Origin: Gigaspora margarita
Taxonomy: Eukaryota; Glomeromycota; Glomeromycetes; Diversisporales; Gigasporaceae
Direction: 5' to 3'
Assembly (NCBI GenBank): GCA_009809945.1
Contig: WTPW01000998.1
Coordinates: 195,702 to 259,701, forward strand
Length of the DNA stretch: 64,000 bases
The notes under the pieces were generated by a model, which was given only the letters and a program-made list of their open reading frames with translations, made no database searches and was not told the origin of the DNA. Positions 1 through 10,249 of this stretch are shown here, piece after piece. Both the position numbers and the translations under genes were made by a program. Within the stretch, counting starts at the first letter, position 1. Every line of letters starts with the position of its first letter.

Positions 1-1383
1 CACGAAATCAGAATATTTCCCACCAACAAGACTTCCAAGAGCATATCCCACAGCCGGAGCAAGAAATAATATTCCAATGGATGATGGTGGTAGTTTGTAT
101 GTCCTTGCGGAAAAATTTTGAGGAACACTAATATTTTGAATAGTTAATATCGAAGATACAAAGCTTACATATATAACTACAAGTATAACATTTGGATATG
201 CTAATAACTTTAATGGTGCAATTGGATTAAACCTATTTTGAGATGATTTAGATTGAGAGGTCAAAGTTGACTGACAAAAAGTTTCCGGGACAAAAAATAT
301 GATAAAGGGTAAAATGAAACCACCATAAATTGCTAAAATACGAAATATCCAATGCCAGTTAAGGTATTGAATTATATAACCACCACTTAATGTTCCTATA
401 AAATTAGAAAACCAGTATGCTAAATAAAATATTCCAAAAGCACCACCTCTTTCTACAATCATAAAATAATTAATTAAATAGATTAAATTAAGTTCTTTTA
501 TAAATCAGTGCTACGGCAACAATTTTGTATACCTTTTGTACAATAAATATCACTTATTATTCCAGCACCAATAGAATACATTCCAGAGGAACCACAAGCT
601 TGAATAGCGCACAATATCATCAACACCCAAATTCTTTCTGCTATAGAGCATAATATTGTTGGAATGATAAATACAATACAAGAAAGTAAATACACCTTTC
701 GTCTTGTAGCAAATCTATCAGAGTAAGCAGCCCATACTATTGGCTATAGAAAATATTAAATTAATTGTCATTGTAAATAAAAATATAGTTCAAAAACTAA
801 ACCTAACATACCGCAATTCCTGTAAAAAATAAAGATACGGAAACTTTGATTTACAAAAATTAGTTATTAAATGCACTTGACTTTAATTAAGATACACTCT
901 ACCCTCCTTATAACGGACTTCATTAAAATGGTTGGGTGCCAGCAAGTTGATCTACTATAACGAGGGAAAAATGTATAAATGCATAATGTAGTAGATCTAG
1001 AACTTACTTAATGAATTAACAGTTATTGCCGAGATTTCAAATTCTTCACGCAATTGTATCAGAGCTGGGTAAAGAATCCTGCCATATTATATGAAAGAAT
1101 GTAGTTCTATACTTTTATTTAATGATAAGATTCATTTTTTATTAGTCACTTACGTGTTTGTCATAGGTGCTAACATTCCTGAAAAGGTTGTAATAAATAA
1201 AATCAACCATTTCTTTCGTGAAGATAAAAATTTTGGATCATTGACTATAATGTCTTCATTGCACTCTGAAACTTCATTAACTACAGTAATCTCAGTGACT
1301 TCACTGCCTCCAGTATCTTCACTGGCTCCAGTTACTTGAGTGACTTCTGTGGATTCAGAAATTTCGGAAGAAACACTTTTCAT
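1..1383 (-). CDS. MFS transporter, DHA1-like, 5' part of gene (five exons, runs off window)
   Basis: Five exons join in phase: 1154-1383, 1008-1078, 812-843, 533-743 and 1-452, giving 332 codons with no stop. Donors are GTAAGT, GTAAGT, GTATGT and GTATAC; every acceptor ends in AG. The start is the ATG at 1383, followed by a Ser/Thr/Glu/Val-rich cytosolic tail of about 55 residues and a first membrane segment ending LAPMTNT. Exon 4 carries the MFS loop 2-3 signature (YSDRFATRRK, about residues 118-127) and then two membrane segments. Exon 5 has the segment with NWHWIFRILAIYGG and VPETF, typical of fungal DHA1 polyamine/quinidine-type proton antiporters, and ends in a second motif-A-like loop (GGKYSDF). 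The likely role is proton-coupled export of small molecules across the plasma membrane; the substrate cannot be told. About the last 40 percent is outside the window. The donor of intron 4 is the least certain junction. Confidence 0.85.
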
Positions 1384-1901
1384 TATTTAAATATTTTGAA
1401 AATAAACAAATGCTAATGTCAATATAGGATTTTTAGAGGCTTTATAAATACTTGAATGAACTCTGCTTAATTACATTGGAAAATTCTACGAATTTATGTT
1501 CAGAGAATATTGGTGTATAACTATGCAATTAACCATTAGGGAATGCGATCTAATAAAATTTCAATTTCAAACGCTTGAAGCTGCATTGGCAGAAATTAGT
1601 CCCTGAACTTAGATACCCTCGCATGTTTTGTAGTACTGGATTCTTGGCGTGTTTAGCTTCAGGAGCTTGATGTTAAATCTTCAAGCATGATAAGCTCAAC
1701 TCACATAAATGCAACTCTTTATTCTTTTTCATAAACGTATTGCTAAAAATCTCACTGGAAATAAATTCGATCTTGATAGAAATTCAGGTTTATTTAATAA
1801 ACAAAAGATTATATGTTAAAAAAAAACTTAATTCAATACTTACCGGTAAAGACCAATTCTTATTTCTCCATAAAAAATTTATACCATCTCGATATTTTTT
1901 T
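1384..1901. other. Intergenic, upstream of the MFS gene
   Basis: About 500 bases with no open reading frame that looks coding and no clear repeat. It should hold the promoter of the transporter, which reads leftward from 1383, but I see no convincing TATA box or other site. Confidence 0.4.
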
Positions 1902-1905
1902 TTAA

Positions 1906-2080
1906 GGGTAGAGGATATCACATGACGATCACTTGATTTTTTACTAGTAAAATTTCTTAGGTAGTACAAGATTTTCTTAGGTAGTACAATATAAATAACA
2001 TATAGATTCAATTGATGTGCTATTGTAAAATGAGATCGACATATGATTACTATGAAAAGTAATTTGTGTACCCTCTACCC
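1906..2080. mobile_element. Short MITE with TTAA target duplication
   Basis: The ends are inverted copies of GGGTAGAGG, each directly bordered by TTAA (1902-1905 and 2081-2084). Inside, the match continues imperfectly (ATATCACA against GTACACA). Length 175 bp, non-coding. TTAA duplications are typical of piggyBac and Kolobok elements; the superfamily cannot be fixed from ends alone. Inside are two tandem 17-mers, TTTCTTAGGTAGTACAA, at 1953-1969 and 1973-1989. Confidence 0.6.
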
Positions 2081-2299
2081 TTAAACGATATCGATATACA
2101 AAAAAAGAAAACGCGACTAAAAATGGAAATAATATAAAAACAAATTATCCGGCATTTACTATTAGATGAATTTTGCATTTACCAACAGTTATTCGACATT
2201 GATGTCTTANAATTTTTTTGNNATTTGCNATTTACTANATATTGTATATTAGATAGATTTTANATGTACTAAATTAATTGTCATTCAAAACATTTATTA

Positions 2300-2640
2300 T
2301 GACTGAAATTTTTTTAAATTGTCTGCTGTGTGAAGAACTTTTTAGGGCGATAATTTTTTTTATTTTGCACGAAGGACTTTTTTGGGCATAATTTTTTTAA
2401 AAAAATTGCTTGGTTGCGTGAACTTTTTTGAGCAAGAATTTTTTTAAAAAATTGCCAAGAATTTCTTTTAATGGGAATTTTTTTTAAAATTGTCTGGTTG
2501 CGTGAAGGATTTTTTGAGCGAAATTTTTTTAAAATTGTCTGGTTGCACAAAAGACTTTTTTGAGCAGAAAATTTTTTTAAATTGTCTGTTGAGCGAAGGA
2601 CTTTTGTGAGCAGGAATTTTTTAAATAAATTGCTTGATGC
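2300..2640. repeat. Degenerate minisatellite, unit about 50 bp
   Basis: Six to seven imperfect copies of a unit with the order T-run, AAATTGTCTGGTTGCGTGAA, GGACTTTTTTGAGC. Copies vary in length because the T and A runs slip. It lies just downstream of the Crypton gene. Single ambiguous bases at 2210-2257 show that assembly was uncertain beside it. Confidence 0.7.
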
Positions 2641-3114
2641 ACAGTTATAAATTCTTTTTTTACATTGAATTAGAATTTGAATAAGCAGTTAATAGTTTCT
2701 TTGAATGAAATTTACTATTCAATTACATCTACTTACATACCTAATTACTATTATTATTAAATGTACAATTGTTGTAATAATTGTTAACAATTGTGACATT
2801 CTTCTTACGATTATGCAATCGTTCATTCTCATCAGCAGTACTTAATGCTCTTTTGTGCGAATTGTTTAAAATTTCTCGTGCAGTATGAAATTTTCCATAA
2901 AATTCGTGTTCATTTTGCTCCTAAATTTTTTTAATTAACAAAAACAAATTTGTTTTGTTAATTAAATACTTGACAAATTTAGAATAGTTTATAACCAAAA
3001 TACTTACTACTTGCGATGAATTATTTAAATCCGCATCACTTAATTCATCATCTTCAGATCTGATGCTTTGTGATTCTTCATTATCTTTAGATTCAGGGTT
3101 AATCTGTTCAATTG

Positions 3115-3165
3115 AGTCTTGTGCCGTTTCATTGTATTGATAGTTAAGTCTTGTGCCGTTTCATT
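3115..3165 (-). repeat. 32-bp tandem duplication that frameshifts the Crypton C-terminus
   Basis: The 19-mer AGTCTTGTGCCGTTTCATT occurs at 3115-3133 and again at 3147-3165, an offset of 32. Downstream of it the acidic coding-like frame (EQINPESKDNEESQS and so on) is reached only if one unit is removed. The offset is not a multiple of three. Confidence 0.8.
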
Positions 3166-4239
3166 AGATGTTGTAGTATTGATTAGTTTATTAAGAATAT
3201 TGGCTAATGCTTCTCTTTTATGTTTGTCCATAGGTTTGGCATAAGTATAATATCCACCAGAAGATTTATGTCCGCTGATTGCACGACCGGTATTTTCAGG
3301 TACTCCAATATTAAATAATTCCATAATGCTTGTTCTTCGACCAGAATGATTACTAATATTTCTTGACTCAACATTAATTCCACATTCAATGCATATTGTT
3401 TTAAATAATGAACGAATTGTACGATCACCCAACGCTTTGTCTAAATACCATTTGCCTTTTACAATAGCTTTAATAAATTATTAGTAATATTAATACATAT
3501 ATATATTAAATTTATATTAATAATATAAATAATTACCATTTGGACTACGGCAAGCAGCAAGGTAAAAGTCCAAACATTTAAAACCTTTAGATCGGAAAGA
3601 AAGATACTTTCTTAAATCAGAATTTGGCCCTGATATGCCTTCTGGATCAGATGGAAAAGGTATAATTAAGTCAGACTGATTTCCTTCTATACCGCCTTGA
3701 TCATTTTTTTGCTGGGTTTTTTTAAATATAATACTATCAGGCGTATCAACAATTTGTGATACATGCAGGTTCACATGCTCACCGCCTCTCGCAGCACCCA
3801 ATATAGAAATCCAGAAAAAAACTCGTTTTAATAGTCCCAATGGAGTATTCAGATCCCGACCTTCATGATTCAATATGTGCCGAATCTCTTCAGTAGTTAA
3901 CCCATCCGTAGATTTAGATTCACCAAGTTCCTTTTTTTTCATATCTTTGAGTAAACCGTCAAACTGTGCATATAAATCAGGAAAATCATCCTTATTATGT
4001 AAGTTATATTGCCAACCAGGTTTGATATTTTGAAGATGCCGGCTAATTGCAGATAAAGCATTCTTTAATGATGTTCTTGAATAACATCCACCTAGTGATG
4101 TGCCACGTACAGTACTATACGTACAGTACTGTACGTACTGTACGTACTGTACGCTAAAATTTTTGCCGATCATTTATTAAGAGTGCCTGCCTGATGTGCC
4201 AATTGACCAATCAAATTCGTTAATTGATCAACACAGATA

Positions 4240-4500
4240 ATTCCCGAAGAAGCTTTCGACTTTGACTTACGCTTTGATTTTCACTTTGACTCTCGCTTTG
4301 ACTTTCACATTGACTTTCACTTTGACTCTCACTTTGACTTCGCTTTAATTTTCGTTTTGACTTTGATTTTCGCTTTGACTCTCCTTGCTTTGATTTGATC
4401 TTCAACTTTTATTTTGGCTTTCACTATGACTTCACTCTAATTTTTATTTTACTTTGATCTTCTCTTTGACTTTCGTTTTTTGACTTTCACTTATATTTCG
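4240..4500. repeat. Low-complexity TTTGACTTTCAC-type repeat
   Basis: A run of degenerate hexamer/dodecamer units (CTTTGA, CTTTCAC, CTTTGACTCTCG). On the minus strand it reads as a Lys/Ser/Gln-rich frame (KSKRKLKRSQSESQSESQ), which I take to be a repeat artefact, not a gene. Confidence 0.7.
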
Positions 4501-4623
4501 AGAATTTTTTCCGTGTTGAATTCACAAAAATATAATTTTGATCAATCAATCGTTTAAATAAGTTATTTAAGTTTAATGAATATTTTATACTTTGATTCTT
4601 GTTTATTAATGTTAATTTAGCTA

Positions 4624-4895
4624 ATTAGGCCAGACCAAGTTGATTATGTGTTTTACATTACCCCCCCCCCTCCTCAGAGCTCCTCCTCTCCCTCATAGTA
4701 AAAAAAATTTAGATAAATATACATAGGGCTACAGGATATTTCGGAAAATTTTTATACAGTCATGGAACAATTCGGAAAAATTTTTTTTTTGAAAAAAAAT
4801 TTTTTAAAATTTTACTATGGAACCACCCCTCCTCCCCCCTCTTCTGGAGGGGAGAGGGGGTAATGTAACACATAATCAACTTGGTCCGGCCTAAA
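4624..4895. mobile_element. TA-flanked MITE with about 45-bp TIRs, nested in the hAT-like element
   Basis: The arms start with TTAGGCC(A/G)GACCAAG and run through TTGATTATGTG and TACATTACCCCC. The right arm at about 4850-4894 is the complement with two or three differences. TA dinucleotides border both ends (4622-4623 and 4896-4897), as expected for Tc1/mariner-type insertion. The arms end in C-rich and G-rich tracts. Confidence 0.75.
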
Positions 4896-5705
4896 TACAA
4901 AGGATTTTAATGTTAAAAATAATCGCATATTAAATCTTTTTATTCGTATTATTTATTTATGTATAAAGATCTTTTTAATCAATACATTAAAATTCGTAAA
5001 GTCATAAATTTGTTAGCGAAATTCGTGAATAATACCTTTAGCTTTTTCTTGTAAAAAAATTAATTGCATCTTAAAGCTATTTTAGTGGTATTGTATAATT
5101 ATTATAATCAGGCTACCATTTTTTCTGGGCGACGCTATGAAGTCTTGTAGCTTAGTCGCTTAGTATAGCTCGGAGATCGAACAGGCCCTTAATTGTAATA
5201 TTGGGCCGCTATATGTAAGAATTTTTATTTTGGCCCTCATCCGTAATTATTTTCATTTTTGGACCTAAATACCTTTATTATATAATCTTAATTTTTTATA
5301 TATTGCAGAATCGCGGATCGCTTAAAAAAAAAAATTTTTTTTTATATATAAGTACTATACGTACTGTACGTACTGTACGTACTGTACGCTAAAAAAATTT
5401 GGGTAACATATAAATGGCACATCACTACATCCACCATTTTTGGTTGTTACACCACATAGAAATTGAGAAACTTGAAGTTCGATTGTTTCTTTATCTTGAT
5501 TTTCTAGTGGTTCTTTATAATTGACATCTGACCGCCACTGATTCATAATATTAATCCATCCTTCTGTGTTTCTGACAGTGTTTTTTGGAACGCGTCCTTT
5601 AGCAAGTGCTGCAAGTTGGTCATTAGAGGGTAAGAAATTAGAACGTTTATTCATATTCGAATATTGAATTAAAAAAAAAGAGCGTAAAATAAAAATAGAA
5701 AGCAA

Positions 5706-5945
5706 GTATGAGCAAAAAGGTAACGTGGAAAAAAAAGAAAACGCGAAAGAAAAAGAATTGAATTGTATTTATAGTCTTTATGGCTGATAATGATTTGATC
5801 TGTGATCCATTAAATTTTTAACAATGGGAATAAACTTTTAATATAAAATTCTAATAAATAAATAATGCTGTAGTACTTTCGAATACTTTTTTTCTCAATA
5901 AATAGCGGCAATTTTTATTAGTTACTGTGCTATGCCGGATAAAAC
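5706..5945. other. Upstream flank of the Crypton gene
   Basis: No gene seen. At 5730-5746 the 17-mer AAAAAAAGAAAACGCGA repeats, in the same orientation, the one at 2100-2116 on the other side of the recombinase gene. This is a candidate for the short direct repeats left at Crypton ends. Confidence 0.4.
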
Positions 5946-6195
5946 AGTTATGAGGCACAAGTGCCTCATAACTTCGGTACAATTTGCATTTTTTCAAGCA
6001 CCTCGAAGACTGGCATGGCGCTATCGCGCCATGCCAGTCTTCGAGGCACTTGTAAAAATGCAAATTGTACCTTACCGGTATTTGCAGAATGTGATCTAAT
6101 TGTTCGAATTTTGCGCACCTTCGGTGCTTAAAATCGACCAATCAAATCACATTCTGCAAATACCTCAGTTATTCGGCACTTCGTGCCTCATAACT
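5946..6195. repeat. Cluster of four consecutive hairpins
   Basis: Hairpin 1 is 5946-5973, with perfect 13-bp arms AGTTATGAGGCAC. Hairpin 2 is 5976-6071, with arms of about 44 bp starting GGTACAATTTGCA and meeting at GGCG-CTATCG-CGCC. Hairpin 3 is 6077-6164, with arms GGTATTTGCAGAATGTGAT, an imperfect mid-section and a tip GCACC-TTC-GGTGC. Hairpin 4 is 6167-6195, with arms AGTTATTCGGCAC, a near copy of hairpin 1. Together they fill 250 bases almost without spacer. The open frames crossing them are by-products of the symmetry. Confidence 0.85.
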
Positions 6196-6199
6196 ATTA

Positions 6200-7462
6200 A
6201 TTATCAAGCCATTAAGTTTCCGCCAAACCATAAATGTTACAGGTGTGTTACATCAGCCACAGAAACGTACATACGTACGTACATACTTGGTAGAACTTGT
6301 CCTCTGAAATTAGATTAGATCTCTTTGCATGCATAAGTTAATAAATTTTGGCGAGTGTAACTTTAGGCACGGCAATACATTTGTGTTATGTTCCAACCCA
6401 TAAAATGATCGTGATAGAAAGAAGATGCCTGTTAAATGTGAATGCTCAAAACTGCCGCGGAGCAAGAGAAGAAAAACTCCGTCACTAAATGACAAACAAA
6501 AGAAAAAGGTTTAGGCAATTGATTATTTGATATATGCATGATGTGCATGTAATAAGGAGGATAAATTTACCTGCCATCTTGTCGGGTATGAGCGATATTT
6601 AGAAAACCGTACCTTTTAAAATAGCATAAATAATTTTAAAATAACGCTTATGCGTCCCGAAATACAACGCACCCATATAAAGTGTCAACCCGGGGAGAAG
6701 CAGGTACACTACATAGATCAATCTGCAGGTTAACTAATTTGAAAGATCGATGCCCTATTTTCGCTTGGTGGTACTCAAATAGTTTTTATACATTTCGAGT
6801 TCATCTTGTGTTCATACGTTTAACTTTTATCATTTAATCTTTTTTTTTTTATCTTAATGAGCAATCTAACGTTTCTTTACTCAATTTGTTGTATTTTTAA
6901 TTTTCAATTAATTATACAATGCTACTCATAACATAATATACTAAATACCGTTAATTATTCTTAAGCATGGGAACTATGTTAACAAACTAACTCTGCGGAC
7001 TTTGTAAATTATAGTCCAGAAGATCATTTTGTTAGCAAAAACTTCAAATATGGTATGTCCATATGTAATTTCCGTACGTACTGTACGTAGGACGACTGGT
7101 ACGGATAAATCATTTGCCATGTCATTAGTCACTTGAAGAAAAGGAATCCAGTGATTATCATATCCCGTGAAATTATGTCAAATTATGCATGAGATAAATT
7201 ACAAATTATGAAATTATAAAATTTTTTTATATTAATCATGCACATATTATGCGCCATAATGGAAACTATGTGTATGTAAAATAAGCAATATATTGTTTTG
7301 AAATTTTTTTACACAATGCCAGAAATTCTAAAGTGCAAAACCAAACAAAACAAAACAAAACAAAGAAAAAACATTATTATTATGCTTTATGAAAATTATT
7401 ATCAATTACTTATTTAAACATTTTACTAAATTTATATATATTGACTAGTTTTAATTCTTAAG
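6200..7462. other. Non-coding stretch
   Basis: No supported gene. It holds short GTAC-rich runs (6270-6285 and 7073-7087) like those in the subterminal region of the hAT-like element, and an (AAAAC)n microsatellite at 7341-7363. Confidence 0.4.
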
Positions 7463-7661
7463 TATATAAGGGAGATGTTGGTATTGTGAACAGGGAAGGT
7501 ATTGTGGTCAAGTGAAAAATATCTTGTGATCCAGTGATTATAATTAGATGATCTTTGCACCATTCGATTCATCTCTTTGAGATGAATCGAATGGTGCAAA
7601 AATCATCTAATTCTAATAACAATACCCTCCCTGTTCACAATACCCCCATCTCCCTTATATA
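7463..7661. mobile_element. TA-type MITE with a central palindrome
   Basis: The inverted arms begin TATATAAGGGAGATG and extend about 43 bp (through GTATTGTGAACAGGGA) with few mismatches. TA occurs at both tips. The middle (about 7535-7615) is itself a hairpin with arms ATTCGATTCATCTC around TTT; the same hairpin family recurs at 17.9-19.1 and 61.1-61.5 kb. Confidence 0.75.
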
Positions 7662-8407
7662 GTATAATTTGAAATTGTTTTTCACACTGTATTTAAACAA
7701 ATAACGTACGCACTCATAAGCGATGACATTTTTAAGGGGTTTTATTTTATATATGTGTACATATGCAATTTTTGACTGCTTAACTTAGATGCAAAGCATT
7801 TACAATGAAATATAAAGATTAATCCCATTGGTCAATTTGAATCATACGATTAAGTCTTATTGTTAAAAAACTCCGGTACACATACATTATGCGGGTCATT
7901 ATGAAATTATCCGAATTATGCAGCTTTATGCAACGCCTAATAATCCTGGATATCCTAATAAAGATACCACCGATTCCTTGTTATTCAAACTACCTGGCAA
8001 AATTTGTGTCATGGCATGTCACAATAAATTTTTATACCAGGAACGGAGTACAAAGTAGTTAGTGTATGGTTTACAGGCAAGTAGCTCTTTTGCATCTGAT
8101 TGAATGATCTATCCTCATGACTTCATCTCTATTGTAGGATTTTGTCTATATCAGTAACAATGTGCAACGATGAGTATCTTGGGGTTCCTATATTATGCAT
8201 GATTTAATATATTTTTCTATAGTGCAATAAAAATTTTGCGTGTTGGACTTTGCGTGATCTAAGAATTATTCTAGACTATTACGATATTATGCCAATTTAG
8301 TACGTACGTACGTAGAATATGTTATCAAGCATGTTAAATGTCGTGTTCGATTTTCTAATGGCGCAATAAAAAATGCTGTATTAGAAGTCGGAACCGGGTT
8401 TAAAAAT

Positions 8408-8872
8408 CATATCGGCCGATTTGTTTTGACCCAAAAATCGACCAATCATGATCGAGAATTATCAAAAAAATTTTGCACGAAAATTTATTACAGAGCGAAT
8501 TTTCACAAAAACGGCCTTTTTAACCAGCTTTGCGTTTATAATTAAGTACGTAGACAATTACAAAATGCATGTATTTAATTATAAGCCAAAAAGTAGGTTA
8601 AAAAGGCCATTTTTTTGAAAATTAGTTTCCGAATTTATCCTTGATAGTTACCAACCCATTAAACAATGCTCAACCCATCCTAAAACACCCGAGTATTTCA
8701 ACAAACGGTAAAAGTACTTCTTTCTACAGCTTAGCATAGCGCTTTTATTGAGTTTTATTGGGGGTTTAACTTGTCTAGACGTTAAAAAAGCTCTTTTGTT
8801 AATTTTTCAACGTCACTTAGGAGCAAATTTTCGTGTAACAGTTTATCGACAAAAAATCAAACAGCCGATATG
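8408..8872. mobile_element. 465-bp foldback-containing element, copy 1
   Basis: Perfect 9-bp inverted ends CATATCGGC. The body is clearly homologous, in the opposite orientation, to 22508-22982, including AACCCATCCTAAAACACC and CAACAAACGGTAAAAGTACTT. An inner inverted repeat lies between TTTTTAACC at about 8515 and GGTTAAAAA at about 8605. No coding capacity; the 65-codon frame over its end is not conserved in the other copy. Confidence 0.65.
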
Positions 8873-9198
8873 TTCGATTTTATCACAAATTTTGGGATAT
8901 TCTAGAATTTATCAAAATTTAATTGCGATAAACTCGAATTCTTAAAACCGACTACATGGTATGAACCGAAAACCTTATTTACAATGATATATTGTTTGGC
9001 CTTCATTATCTTCTAATTTTGTAATTTGAATGATTCTTATAACCATGTTTGCTATATTTAAATCGCACTAACTTAATTGATTTCTTTGTTTTTGAATTTT
9101 TAACTAACTAAAAACTTGTTAGAAGTATTGCATGCATGCAATAATCCGGATATGGAATCGCTTCACGCTTCCCTTATTTAGTTAGAATTACAGTTTGT

Positions 9199-9357
9199 GG
9201 GGTCGTTTAAAGCAGGATTGCGTTTAATATATTAATCTACATACTGCATAAATTATATTCTTGATATCTATTATAACCTGCTAACCATAACTATATCAAA
9301 AAAGTAACTCACCGCATCAAAAAAGTAATTCTAACGCACCCTGCTTTAAACGACCCC
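9199..9357. mobile_element. Small MITE, TIR GGGGTCGTTTAAAGCAGG
   Basis: The 18-bp arm GGGGTCGTTTAAAGCAGG at 9199 is mirrored at the right end (CCTGCTTTAAACGACCCC). Flanks GTTTGTGG and GTTTGCGG may be a diverged 8-bp target duplication overlapping the tips. Non-coding. Confidence 0.6.
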
Positions 9358-9714
9358 TGTTTGCGGAAGGTGCAAATCATCAATTTGAGTAATTCAAAAA
9401 ATATTAAGCTAGTTTTATGCCAAAATTATTTGTTATTATGATTGCCTTATTATTAAAAAAAAAAACTTTTTAATACGTGTGTACGTGCATACGTGCGTGC
9501 GTGCGACAATGGCGATACTATTTCTGAACTTTGGATAATTTTTAAAACTTTTTACATAAGTTATTGTTTGTAATCAAGCAATTTTAAATGCTATTGTTAT
9601 TATGAACTTTACCAATTATGTTCTGGTTAATATTCGAAAGTGTGTAAATCTTTGAACTACTGTATCTTTTTTTAAATATTATACACATTTTGCATTGATA
9701 AATCTGATTTTTAG

Positions 9715-9898
9715 CCTTGTGGCGGTTTACTTTATTCCCATTGTAGTCTATTTGATTTGGAGCACAATAACTATAGGTGTAGCGGTAAAAAAACAAACAC
9801 CACATAATATCATACGGTCCTTTAGATTATATGAAAATTATAAGAATAGACAATATGATCAATTGTTTTCGTATTATCAATTTTATAATGATGAGTGA
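9715..9898 (+). CDS. Possible terminal exon of an unknown membrane protein
   Basis: After a TTTTTAG acceptor-like site at 9714 a frame stays open to a TGA ending at 9898. It encodes a hydrophobic stretch (VAVYFIPIVVYLIWSTITIG) and then a polar, Tyr/Asn-rich tail ending SYYQFYNDE. There is no ATG in this frame, so it would need an upstream exon, which I could not find. It may be a chance frame or a gene relic. Confidence 0.22.
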
Positions 9899-10039
9899 GA
9901 ATAAAAAGGGGTAATAATATGTTTCTGAGCGTGTAAAAAGTAGTGCGAGAATGGGCTGTTGTTAATACGGGCCTTTTATCTAATAGAGTAAGTTATTTTT
10001 CGTTCTTCATCATTCGCCTGTAGTAAAGGCTGGTTTCAT

Positions 10040-10240
10040 CATCTCAGTAACTCAAACTAAGGGGCAATACAAGGGTCTTACATTGGTGATTAGGCACCAT
10101 ACCTACGAAAGCAGCGCAAGGCTCTCATATTTGGTGATTAGGCTCCGTGGCTACAATACAGTGCAAGAATCTCATGTCTGGTGATTTAGTTTATGGGCTG
10201 CGATAGCAGTGCAGGGACCTTATGTTTGGTGATGGGTGTA
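10040..10240. repeat. Tandem repeat, period 47-48 bp, about four copies
   Basis: GGTGAT occurs at 10085, 10133, 10180 and 10228. Units read GGTGATTAGGC-CC-T--CTAC--AGCAGTGCAAGG-TCTCAT-TTT with scattered changes. No coding frame runs through all units. Confidence 0.7.
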
Positions 10241-10249
10241 ATGATGTCT

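Larger units (their letters stand above)
4093..5427. mobile_element. Non-autonomous hAT-like element inserted in the Crypton gene
   Basis: The 13-bp perfect terminal inverted repeats are TAGTGATGTGCCA (4093-4105) and its complement (5415-5427). They are flanked by the 8-bp duplication CATCCACC at 4085-4092 and 5428-5435. The 8-bp target and TAGNG-like tip fit the hAT superfamily. At 1335 bp it contains no transposase. Both ends carry subterminal arrays of the 9-mer ACGTACTGT (4107-4154 and 5351-5389), a plausible transposase-binding region. The middle holds a TTTGACTTTCRC simple repeat and a nested TA-flanked MITE. Confidence 0.88.
2741..5654 (-). pseudogene. Crypton-type tyrosine recombinase, interrupted by a hAT-like insertion
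   Basis: The coding order on the minus strand is 5428-5654, [insertion 4093-5427 plus one duplicated 8-mer], 3537-4084, intron 3468-3536, 3008-3467, intron 2921-3007, 2741-2920. Removing the insertion with one target copy, and a 32-bp tandem duplication in the second exon, leaves 1383 nt, 461 codons including the stop, with all intron phases agreeing. Catalytic motifs of the tyrosine recombinase fold are visible: the first Arg in AARGGEH, the box-II NHSGRRT, then GHKSSGGYYTY with the likely nucleophilic Tyr. The start is MNKRSNFLPSNDQLAALAKG at 5654; an upstream in-frame Met at 5705 is less likely. The C-terminus is acidic, then Asn-rich. The family is the Crypton/ZMYM2-related recombinase, which inserts circular DNA by site-specific recombination. 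The intact motifs suggest recent loss of function. Confidence 0.85.

Noticed and set aside
1091-1339. 82-codon plus-strand frame
   Set aside because: Antisense shadow of exons 1 and 2 of the MFS gene.
4220-4405. Lys/Ser/Gln-rich frame, minus strand
   Set aside because: Translation of the TTTGACTTTCRC simple repeat inside a non-autonomous element.
5851-6318. Two overlapping frames (96 and 72 codons) on opposite strands
   Set aside because: They run through the four-hairpin cluster and mirror each other.
8748-8945. 65-codon plus-strand frame
   Set aside because: Overlaps the end of a dispersed element whose second copy does not conserve it.
10040-10240. CRISPR-like regular repeat
   Set aside because: Plain tandem repeat with no spacers, in eukaryotic DNA.
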